From the NCBI GenBank assembly GCA_013423385.1, contig BLZA01000007.1, positions 1 through 64,000 on the forward strand: a stretch of 64,000 bases of DNA, in the 5' to 3' direction. Below, piece after piece: positions 1-7,980 of the stretch. Source of the stretch: Naganishia liquefaciens. Lineage: Eukaryota; Basidiomycota; Tremellomycetes; Filobasidiales; Filobasidiaceae. Within the stretch, counting starts at the first letter, position 1. Each line of letters opens with the position of its first letter. A program made the translations under genes and the position numbers. A model generated the notes under the pieces. That model saw only the letters and a list, made by a program, of their open reading frames with translations, searched no databases and was not told where the DNA came from.

Positions 1-31
1 TATACGTTAGTTCAATGTTGGTATCTGATAC
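1..31 (+). mobile_element. 3' tail of a telomeric LINE copy cut by the window edge
   Basis: These 31 bases are identical to the last 31 bases of the two LINE copies that end at 821 and 1685, and like them they run straight into CCCCTAA repeats. The tail ends in the 11-base palindrome GTATCTGATAC. The rest of this copy lies outside the window. Confidence 0.85.
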
Positions 32-71
32 ACCCCTAACCCCTAACCCCTAACCCCTAACCCCTAACCCT
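32..71 (+). repeat. Telomeric repeat tract (CCCCTAA)n
   Basis: About five and a half units of CCCCTAA lie between a LINE tail and the truncated 5' end of the next LINE copy. The C-rich strand reads left to right, as expected if the chromosome end lies to the left. Confidence 0.95.
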
Positions 72-693
72 GACGGACTTTCAAGTTTCGACCGGCCTAC
101 ACATCAAGACCCTGATTTCAGGACCCGGTGTGGTTTGCAACCAATGTGGACTCCAGACGCTGGAAGTCGGACATGCTGAGGTCTGCGTTCACCGACAAAG
201 CTGGAGTACCGCCCGACATGAGCAGGTGAAGCGAGCCATCGCCTCCGCCCTCAGCAAGATTCAAGGTGTGGCTGTAGTTGTTGAGCCGCTGATTGGCGGA
301 ACAGCCCGTCGAAACGACATTCGGGTCACCGGCAACCCGACATCTGGAATTGCACGACACGAATACGATGTGACGGTAGTCTCTCTGTCGACTCGAGATT
401 CGGTCAATACCCGGATTCATCCCAACTTGACTCCGGAAGACCCGGCGGAACGATGCTACGCCTTGATCGCTAAGTTTCTCGATTCCAAGGCCAATGACAA
501 GATCCGACGACTACCTCGAAATGGCATTCCATTCACGCCCCTCGTTTTTACCGTCGGAGGGATGATGAATAAGGGGACGGTAGAGGTAATGAAGTTGTGG
601 CAAGACACGATGCCGCCGGCTGCCTTCTCGACCTTGTGCCAACAATTGTCCCTAATCTTGCTGAAGGCGCGGGCGAGATCATTTGTACTGTAG
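70..693 (+). pseudogene. C-terminal fragment of LINE polyprotein: CCHC zinc knuckle and restriction-like endonuclease
   Basis: The reading frame is open from the truncation point to a TAG at 691-693 (about 207 codons) with no internal stop. It shows a CCHC knuckle (C-x2-C-x8-H-x3-C, CNQCGLQTLEVGHAEVC). Next come an RHE motif, an R-x-D block and EYDVTVVSL, which fit the spaced acidic residues of the R2/CRE restriction-like endonuclease. A conserved tail block has FTPLVFTVGG, a form of the F-x-P-hydrophobic-V...G motif seen at LINE C termini. There is no natural start codon, so this is a remnant, although its reading frame is undamaged, which suggests recent insertion. Function is inferred from motifs. 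Confidence 0.75.
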
Positions 694-821
694 GAGGGGC
701 CAAGAGAGACTGTAGACGGGAATATATTTACAGGTTCAACCGCCGAGGAGTGGCATTTTCTTTAGTTTTGGTAGAAATAGTCTTTGAATGTATACGTTAG
801 TTCAATGTTGGTATCTGATAC
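72..821 (+). mobile_element. 5'-truncated telomere-associated LINE, copy A (CRE/Cnl1/MoTeR-like)
   Basis: The copy begins mid-gene directly after a telomeric tract and ends at the conserved tail followed by another telomeric tract. It carries only the C-terminal end of the polyprotein (70-693) and a 3' UTR of about 128 bases with no poly(A). A C-terminal zinc knuckle plus restriction-like endonuclease, with insertion in telomeric repeats, is known for the CRE clade, Cryptococcus Cnl1 and Magnaporthe MoTeR. Assignment rests on these motifs and the position, because the reverse transcriptase core is absent. Confidence 0.8.
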
Positions 822-853
822 AACCCCTAACCCCTAACCCCTAACCCCTAACC
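822..853 (+). repeat. Telomeric repeat tract (CCCCTAA)n
   Basis: Four and a half units separate LINE copy A from LINE copy B. Confidence 0.95.
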
Positions 854-1342
854 TCGCCAGCCACGAGTACGATGTCACCGTTGTTTCGTTGAAAAGCCGG
901 GACTCGGTCGAGACCCGCCTACCGCCAAACTTATTACCCACCAACCCGGCGGAGCGTGGTCACGCCCTTATTGGACGATTCTTGGAGCAAACGGCGACCA
1001 ACAAGCGAAACCGACTGCCAGAAGGAAGGAGAAGGATGGCGTTCGACCCGCTGGTCTTCAGCGTGGGAGGATGCATGGACAAAGGTACAGTCGCTTGTCT
1101 CAGGCTGTGGCAGGGAGTACTGCCGCCCTCAGCGTTCTCGGCAATGTGCCAGAAGTTATCACTTATCCTGCTACGGGCGCGGGCAAAGTCATTCGTTGCG
1201 TAAGGTTCTCTGGGATCGAGGTGCCTGATAACAGGTCATGATAGCAAGCGTAGACCAGCTGGTTCTCAAGTCAAGACGCACTTCCTTAGTTTTACTCCGT
1301 AGACTCACTACTCAATTGTATATGTATTTCCTCATGCTAGTA
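854..1342 (+). mobile_element. 5'-truncated telomeric LINE, copy B (second subfamily)
   Basis: An open frame from 853 to a TAA at 1201-1203 gives a protein plainly related to the end of copy A. It shares HEYDVTVVSL, the FDPLVFSVGG block and the LSLILLRARAKSF ending, but many residues differ. Its 3' UTR and tail are different and end in CTCATGCTAGTAC before a degenerate telomeric tract. It is therefore a separate subfamily of the same LINE type, truncated even closer to its 3' end than copy A. Confidence 0.75.
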
Positions 1343-1361
1343 CCTAACCCATAACCCCTAA
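1343..1361 (+). repeat. Degenerate telomeric tract
   Basis: The sequence reads CCTAACCCATAACCCCTAA, with one unit altered. It separates copies B and C. Confidence 0.8.
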
Positions 1362-1685
1362 GACAAGATCCGACGACTACCTCGAAATGGCATTCCATTC
1401 ACGCCCCTCGTTTTTACCGTCGGAGGGATGATGGATAAGGGGACGGTAGAGGTAATGAAGTTGTGGCAGGACACGATGCCTCCTGCGGCCTTTTCGACCC
1501 TGTGCCAACAGCTATCTCTGATCTTGTTGAAGGCACGCGCGAGATCGTTCGTTCTGTAGGCGGAAGGATAGGAGAGAGGAGGATCTCGAACTTGGATGGG
1601 TGCGAATATCGAAGGAATTGGAGTTTTCGATCTTGGTAGAATAGTCTTTGAATGTATACGTTAGTTCAATGTTGGTATCTGATAC
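1362..1685 (+). mobile_element. 5'-truncated telomeric LINE, copy C (same subfamily as A)
   Basis: This is the shortest copy. An open frame of 65 codons (1362-1559, TAG stop) is nearly identical to the end of copy A. The first part of its 3' UTR has diverged from copy A, but the last 45 or so bases, including the tail and its GTATCTGATAC palindrome, are conserved. Such selective conservation fits recognition of the RNA 3' end by the reverse transcriptase. Confidence 0.8.
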
Positions 1686-1721
1686 ACCCCTAACCCCCTA
1701 ACCCCTAACCCCTAACCCTAA
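1686..1721 (+). repeat. Telomeric repeat tract with one CCCCCTAA variant
   Basis: About five units, one of them with five C, follow the tail of LINE copy C and abut the 67-bp minisatellite. Confidence 0.93.
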
Positions 1722-2040
1722 GAACTTGTGATTGTTCACAGCGAGAATAAAATATGATGCCAGAGCCACAACCCAGCCTCGCGTCGAGGGACTTGTGATT
1801 GTTCACAGCGAGAATAAAATATGATGCCAGAGCCACAACCCAGCCTCGCGGCGAGGAACTTGTGATTGTTCACAGCGAGAATAAAATATGATGCCAGAGC
1901 CACAACCCAGCCTCTGCGCTCACGTGACTAGAGATAAAATATGATGCCAGAGCCGCAACCCAGCCTCGCGTCGAAGGACTTGTGATTGTTCACAGCGAGA
2001 ATAACATATGATGCCAGAGCCACAGCGCACACACCAGCCT
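1722..2040 (+). repeat. 67-bp subtelomeric minisatellite, about five units
   Basis: The motif CTTGTGATTGTTCAC recurs at 1725, 1792, 1859 and 1979. The spacing is exactly 67 bases, apart from a variant unit of about 53 bases between the last two. Each unit carries GAATAAAATATGATGCCAGAGC and a GC-rich end with CAGCCTCGCG. I find no open frame. The block is bracketed by telomeric tracts at 1686-1721 and 2099-2115. Confidence 0.9.
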
Positions 2041-2098
2041 TTCAGTGTCTTCTCCCGAATCCTTCATCCCTCGAGCCGCGAAACTATGCTTTTCCTCA

Positions 2099-2115
2099 TA
2101 ACCCCTAACCCCTAA
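2099..2115 (+). repeat. Innermost telomeric tract
   Basis: Two CCCCTAA units form the most centromere-proximal telomeric tract in this array. Confidence 0.85.
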
Positions 2116-2457
2116 GCCTCACCCCGCTTTGGATCCGACACATCAATGCTTGTTGCCAGCTAGGAAACCGCTTCTCCTGATAACACAAACACATATATAA
2201 AGAGACGATTCTGTTGCCACTGAATTGTAATTCTGCAGAAAGACACGCAAATTAGATCTGATCAATTGACTCCAAAACTTCAATACTTCGACTTCGGCTT
2301 TGCAACCCTTACGTCATCAGCATTGAAGGTCAGTAGGTCAGATAGACAGTCGCTAAGACAGGTGAGTATTACATAACAACTGCGTAGTCCCTCTACAAGA
2401 CAAGTTAGGTCCCATATCGAACTTGAACTCTTAGTCCTCTGACGTGTCAGCTAATGA
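2116..2457. other. Unassigned subtelomeric DNA
   Basis: I see no coding frame, tRNA or clear repeat here. The stretch lies between the last telomeric tract and the stop codon of the first host-like gene, so part of it is probably that gene's 3' flank. Confidence 0.5.
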
Positions 2458-3270
2458 TCATAAGGTCGAGCTGCTGTCAGGTCTAAGCAAGAACGTTTGG
2501 CGCTTAACAGATTCCCTTGACGACTGAATCTGCTGAAGCTGCGCTCGCAGCCATGCAATTCCTGACGCCTCGTCTATGCTGTTCGCCACCAATTCCGCGA
2601 CGCCCGGGGTGTACAGGAGCTTCTGTGTCTCTGCTTTTATCGCGGCATCTTGAGCATTCTCGTCCCGAAGGGACCTCCACCAGGAGCTTGCTGCGATTGA
2701 CCTGGAGACCTGCTTGACATGCCCTGCAGTCTTCCCTGTGAGCCTGATCCAGCTCTTTGGCTTGTCGGCTGTCTTCAACTGATGATGATTATGAGTTCGA
2801 ATGGGGATCGGCCTCGGCGACGGCAAAGAGCCGGTCGGTCTTTTCTTGCCTCGATTACTAGGCGGTGTTGGATCAACATCGACGACCAGAAGTTCCTTAC
2901 ACCAGAAACTCACCACTGACCGAGTATCTCAAAGCCGTCCGACGAGTAGCTCTCCTTCAATGGCCTCTTCCTTTGGGTCGAAACATTTTCCGCAACGCTA
3001 AGCTCGATGCGCGCTGATCAGAACGATTCCCAGTGTATATCAGAGCGTCCCTCACCTGTCTGCCGACTCCCCAAATAAACTACATGTTGCAGTTTTCTTG
3101 GTCACTACTGCGTTGGGAGGGAGAGAGGCAAGGGTTTGGGACGCCGAGCGGAAGCCGATCCCAGTGAGACTCGGGGTGCCGGGGACCAACTTGCACTTGG
3201 CATCGTGTCGTCGCTGTTGCTTGGCGTTTTCAAGCGGTCGTTGACAGCGATTGCACTTGAGGTCAGGCAT
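2458..3270 (-). CDS. C2HC zinc-finger protein of unknown function (three exons, about 232 aa)
   Basis: Three exons (3270-3056, 2997-2914, 2857-2458) join in one frame. The introns have GTGAGG and GTGAGT donors, lengths of 58 and 56 bases and normal AG acceptors. The ATG at 3270 was chosen because it immediately precedes the finger. The N terminus holds C-x2-C-x12-H-x3-C (LKCNRCQRPL then RRHDAKC), a single C2HC-type finger. The middle is basic and rich in Pro, Ser and Lys. The C-terminal 90 residues are predicted helical (SSWWRSLRDENAQDAA, LRAQLQQIQSSRESV). I recognise no family. As the first intron-bearing gene inside the telomeric array it may vary between strains. A nucleic-acid-binding role is only an inference from the finger. 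Confidence 0.55.
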
Positions 3271-3598
3271 GTTGGTTCTGGCATTCCATGATCGTGAGGT
3301 GTGAATTCTATGAAGTATTTGATGTGCGCTTCGATGTATACGAGCAACTTCGGTCGAAGAAAGCTCGAGCTGTGATGTCAATCAACTTTGTCTGATGGAG
3401 TACCCATGGCATCCTCCAACGCGTGCCCGTCCAACACGCGACCTCCTTTGAGCACTTGCGCATCCTTTGCCCTGTAACGGATCTCTTGGTATTGCCGAAC
3501 GAAAGAACTTCTTGGCCCAGATGGCCCTATGAACAAGCGGGCAAGTTGACTTCCTCCTCTGCACGTCTATCCTTGTGAACTGCTCTGCCGCGATCTTC

Positions 3599-5801
3599 AT
3601 GCAGCAATCAAACCCCTCCCCGGATGTTCTTGCAGTGATAAGGGACGCAGTGAGGAAAGGAATGGCGAATCAAAGACTTCTTAAGCTGTTCGTTGGGGAA
3701 CCGGCTGTTCGTAAGTCCAATTCTCGGACTGGATTTTTCTGCAGTCAATGGTCCGCCTCAACCTTCAGATACTCAAAAGAAGACCCACCTCTACGAAATC
3801 CTACAAGGCATGTGTCGCGAATGACGCGCTTTTTCCATGAGCTTGCTAACGCTGATGCACGTACAACAGAGCCCCGCTCACATCATCGACGTCTAGACCT
3901 CGACACAAAGGACCAGTCCACCAGCGAGCAGGCGACTGACAGGAAACAACGCGGCTTCCGGATCCCACCCAGCGTCGAGATCTCCCAACGCGGTTGTGAA
4001 ATCGTGGATCAGCTCAAGCAAATTGCGCGGGACACAAACGCTCATGCCTTGGACACAACATCGACAGAGCTAGTACGCAGAGGCACAGAGGATGCTACGG
4101 GCCTTGTTTTTTCTTTGGGCCATATTCGCAGGTCTGGCGTGGGAATGGCAGCAGATCCTAATCTCCGGTTGGTACCCTCCCCAATCACCAAGAGATTGTC
4201 TGATTCTCGTCACAATAGATATATTCTCTTCGAGCGAAAACCAAGTGTGGGCCAGACTCACCCCATTAGAGGTGACATTCGGATGCAGGACCTAAATGAT
4301 ACGCTGAAGGCCTACAGCACGGTGAATGCCAGCTTTCAGGAATCGCTGTTCAAGGAAAGAGGAACCAGCATCTCGTTCGAGGACGTTCCGCATCTGGTTA
4401 GGTCCATCAGCTCTGCCCCCCAGCAAAGGTATACAAATCATATCAAGACCGCCGAATTGTTGAAGAAGTATGAAGATCTGGGTGTAGAGGGCCAGCGCAA
4501 TCGGCAGAGCCATATTAGGATATCTCCCGGGACGCATCTCTTGGCCGAACCGACAAACAATGAGTAAGTCGTTTGGGATCCCTCTTGTATCCTCAACGTC
4601 CTTGGGACCGATTTTCCTAAATGAAAGATCCCATTCACCACAGGCTTGCGAAAACTGCCTTGATGTCACTTTCGACAATAGAAAGAGGCATAAGTCAAGG
4701 ATATAAGGAACTTTTCTCCTTTGTGTCCGACAACGATACTAGATCACGCTCCTTGACGAAGCTTTTCCGGAACGCGCTCCAGGCTGTCGTCAAGCCTGAG
4801 AAACAACCCAAGAGGTGAGTTGCCAAATGCCCACAATGGTATATGGAGCCTCGACTGATATCAAGTCCGAGCCAGTGGCGTTTCCAGGTGGCTCAGCGGA
4901 TTCTACAAGCTTGGTACCGACTTGACCTTGCTGCAATTCTCTCTGGCAGCGAAAGGAACCTCGCTCACCCGTATGGTGGAAAACATGCATGAGGTCATGA
5001 TCGTCTATCTGTCTCTTCTGCCAATATGCCCAGACGTACCGTTCGTATTAGGCTGCATAGAGTCTCTGATGATAGCCACCGAAGAACAGGTGAGCATACA
5101 AGATAACTCAATGGAGTTCAGGCTGACGGAACAATCGCTACGCAACATTATAGGTGATCACAAAGGCATTCATGACGGCTGAATACCGAAAATACTTTCG
5201 TCAAGTCTCGATCACCCTGCATGGGATGGCATGGCTGTCGGTGACTGCGATGCGTCCACCGGCGACGGGAGACCCGAAAATCTGCAAAGAAATCTTAGGA
5301 GAATCGGGGTCGGAGAAGCAAGGAGTAAGTATATAACCTATTCTAGCTCGGAGAAAGTGGAACCAACATACTGATATTTAAGTTTCCCTTCGTGGCAGAG
5401 AGTCTGCATGGTTTGCACTCCAGACGGCAGGTTCTTGCAGTACTGCGCGAGTAGCTCTCAACAGCTGGAGTCTACCAACGATGAGGCTACCCGTGCATCA
5501 GCAGTAGACCTTCGGGAAACATTGAATTTCAACGAGGCTCAAATCAAGTTCTGTCCAACTTCGATTCGTCACCTTGACTCGAGGAAGAACAACCGGGGTA
5601 TTGTGGATGGAGATGGGGTAGCTTGGAGCCTTGATTTCCAGTGCATCAGTCACGATTACAAGTTCGAGCCTACCTGTGAGTTAATTGGATCTCAGCGCAA
5701 GCGCTGTATTGACCGGAATTATCGGAAAATCGATATAGATTTGCATTGTTTCGTGTGTTCTCTTATCACTAGATACGAACATAAACGCTGTCACGACCTG
5801 A
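3599..5801 (+). CDS. Hypothetical multi-exon protein (about 576 aa)
   Basis: Eight exons join in frame: 3599-3710, 3745-3807, 3870-4563, 4644-4814, 4876-5089, 5154-5324, 5399-5675 and 5773-5801. The later introns have clear donors (GTAAGT, GTGAGT, GTGAGC) and CTGAT-like branch sites. The first two introns are less certain: one is only 34 bases and the other would be GC-AG. The alternative, an uninterrupted exon 3599-4563, is also open and in the same phase. The product is largely helical, with a polar Arg-rich N-terminal third and a more hydrophobic middle (MIVYLSLLPICPDVPF). I find no signal peptide and recognise no family; the overall look resembles helical N-terminal regions of fungal NLR-like proteins, but no NACHT domain follows. 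It ends with a tiny last exon (about ten codons). Confidence 0.5.
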
Positions 5802-6185
5802 ACAAGGACCGCTGGACGTATGGCGAATGCACCGACGAGCCCTAGCTTTATGCCAACACCGAACAAGTTGAGGACATCGACATGGATGTATACCCATAGG
5901 GAACCCCAGAATGAGGAAAAGGAAGGGACGAGCTGTCCCTGCTGTCCCTGTTCTCGCGCAAAAGGGATTCAATAAAGCAAGAACGCAAAGAAGCAGGAAA
6001 TTTAAAATTATGCCGTTTTTACTTTTAGACGATCCGCTTCAGCTGAATGCTCTTGCATTGTCCGTCATGTGTCATCGCCTCTGGATCCTCACGTGGACAT
6101 TACCCTACAACAGAAGTTCATGTCTATTCGCCACGATTCCACCAAAGATTCTAGCTGACAGCATTACGCAACCCCATCGTCTGAG
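5802..6185. other. Intergenic DNA
   Basis: I see nothing supportable here apart from short AT-rich stretches. It separates the hypothetical gene on the plus strand from an acidic minus-strand reading frame. Confidence 0.4.
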
Positions 6186-6473
6186 TCAATTGCTGACATT
6201 TGCCTCCCCCCGCCATCCAGGCTCGCCTTCCTCTGCCTCTGCCTCTCCCTTTTCCTCTCCCTCTTCCTCTCCCTCTTCCTCTCCCCCTTCCTCATCGTCC
6301 CCTCTGTCGATCAACTCAGAGATCGCACGCTCTACCGCTTTCTTGATATGGCTTTGGATTGACCGCATGACTGCAGCTGTGATCGCTTCCACCATGCTGC
6401 CTCGGGATTCTTCAGGCTCTTCCGGACTTGCGCGAGGTGATCTGGTCAAAGGTCCTGCGGTGAGGGCCGTCAA
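6186..6473 (-). CDS. Possible acidic hypothetical protein or last exon
   Basis: An open frame on the minus strand has a plausible amphipathic helix (SIQSHIKKAVERAISELIDR) followed by an acidic Glu/Gly tail. The frame stays open upstream to about 6490, where a CTAG could be an acceptor, so this may be the last exon of a longer gene. An internal ATG at 6395 would give 69 residues. The Glu-rich tail is the minus-strand reading of a CT-rich microsatellite, so chance coding is a real alternative. No family is recognised. Confidence 0.3.
   Translation of the reverse strand: MTALTAGPLTRSPRASPEEPEESRGSMVEAITAAVMRSIQSHIKKAVERAISELIDRGDDEEGGEEEGEEEGEEKGEAEAEEGEPGWRGEANVSN
6216..6297 (+). repeat. CT-rich simple repeat (TCCCTCTTCC-like)
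   Basis: Imperfect repeats of TCTGCC and TCCTCTCCC cover about 80 bases. On the other strand they encode the Glu-rich tail of the possible acidic protein. Confidence 0.85.
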
Positions 6474-7378
6474 AAGGGATCGAAGTACGGGCTAGCTGAA
6501 GTCTTCGTCGACTCAGCGTGCCATGTTGAGCATCCGCCTTGAGTTAGTGGGCCCCGAGGAATGTCGGCTGCGGCTGCCGTTTCCCCGTCCTGTAGAAGCT
6601 TGCGGATTTTCTCATCTCCCAAACAATCTGAAAATGACCGGGTACATCTATGGCCCCTGGCGAGGCATTCGGAGCAGTCTTTTGATCCCTTATCGCATTT
6701 CTTCTGCGGAATGGCAGAAAGTCAGCAGGTAGAGCCAGCTAGAAGCACTACGTGCTGAACCTGACTGTGTGACAGGGTCTCGCCGCTTACCTTCAGTACT
6801 CTACACATCACGCCTGTTCTGTTTACATGGGTCTTGCCGGAAAGATCGATCTTGCTGCGAAAGGTGTCGGCATAGTCCTGGTCTTCGAGTGCGCTGGTCA
6901 CGCCATCGAGGTAGCAATGTATGCCTGATGACTGGCATACAGCACAGCTCCAAGCCCTGCCATTGGAATCGGCCGGGTCGTGAGTGTAAGAGTCTCGACT
7001 ATCAGCTCACTGATACCTCGCCCGAGAGTCTAGATAGGTTGCCCGATGTATTAGTTAGGTTTATGGTTCGACTCTCAGTTAAGTTTGTTATCACCTTTTT
7101 TTGTAACCAAGTAGCTTGTCTACTTGGACTTGTACGCGATTCGCGACTGTCTTGACTATAGCTACCACTGTACAGCTCACATGCGCCTCTCCTATCCTTG
7201 TACCCGACGATGACAGCAATTATGTCCTTTGTACCTATTATTAGTCACAAGCGACATAGGCTCTGTCGTGGACATAAGTTATGTCCATCGGATCCAAAGC
7301 TGAAGACATGATCTTTGTCTTTCTACGGATTCGCCTCCCAAAGGTAGTATTGGGATTTGTCTACATAAGGAGAGCCAA
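6474..7378. other. Non-coding stretch before the transposon cluster
   Basis: There is no supportable gene. Between 7195 and 7290 it holds GACGATGACAG...ATTATGTCC and GTGGACATAAGTTATGTCC, which echo the hairpin and start motifs of the terminal repeats to the right. This may be an older, decayed copy of the same element. Confidence 0.4.
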
Positions 7379-7918
7379 TGTCGCGGACAAGTAGTTAGTG
7401 TTGCGAGAGCAAGACTATACCGTCGTTGTATTGGGATCTAGCACTAGCGATGTACTCTTATTACGTAAGACGCGATCCGAATACCTATTTGTGTAAGACA
7501 AAGGGTAGCTGATCCTGAGAGAGTCTTGCACTCAAGGAGGCTTCGGAGTTGAAGGTGAATCAAGGGGTGATCATAAGGCATAAGAGCTATTACAAGAAGT
7601 GAAGAGGACTTCTATATATACCTAACCTAGCTATTGAGAATCGCTTGGAGAAGGGTGAGGTGCCGGCTTCGTCATTCCATAGTCCGGCGAAGCGTGTGCG
7701 TGTCGCCAGGCTCTTCGTCTATCCTAACTTCGGCGAAGCGTGTGGTGTCGTACTATCGGACAGTGAGGCAGCTTTGCCACTCCTAGCTTCAGCACGCAGG
7801 CGAAGTCACAGGAGTCACTGCCAAGAGCTCGATTAGTCAGCCACGGCAATGGTGACGATGTAATGTCATCGTGACGACTATGGCATACAATGGGCACTGG
7901 TGAGGCTGTATCACTACA
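7379..7918 (+). repeat. Terminal repeat copy 1 (LTR-like or long TIR), plus orientation
   Basis: The repeat starts TGTCGCGGACAAGTAGTTAG and carries a TATA-like CTTCTATATATA near 7610. It also holds a hairpin around GACGATGTAATGTCATCGT (about 7854-7872) and ends near a GGCTGTATCACTACAGCC palindrome (to 7918). It aligns over most of its length, with gaps and substitutions, to the inverted copy at 10005-10432, and over its first 250 bases to the copy at 11723/12694. It could be the left inverted end of the recombinase element or a solo LTR. Divergence among copies points to an old family. Confidence 0.7.
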
Positions 7919-7980
7919 GCCAAAATTGTACTTTTTCATAGCCTCATGTCTATGAAATTACGCTTGATCTCACCTAATCG

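Noticed and set aside
118-420. Minus-strand open frame opposite LINE copy A
   Set aside because: It is antisense to a frame with clear zinc-knuckle and endonuclease motifs and has no features of its own.
1722-2040. CRISPR-like array
   Set aside because: The 67-base units are contiguous tandem repeats with no unique spacers, and the genome is eukaryotic.
4092-4295. Frame with a signal-peptide-like start (MLRALFFLWAIFAGLAW)
   Set aside because: It overlaps, out of frame, the long exon of the hypothetical gene at 3599-5801 and no splice joins it to neighbouring exons without a stop.
5911-6495. Ser/Pro-rich plus-strand frame over the CT-rich repeat
   Set aside because: The Ser/Pro run is the direct translation of a microsatellite. 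The minus-strand reading is slightly more protein-like, and neither is firm.
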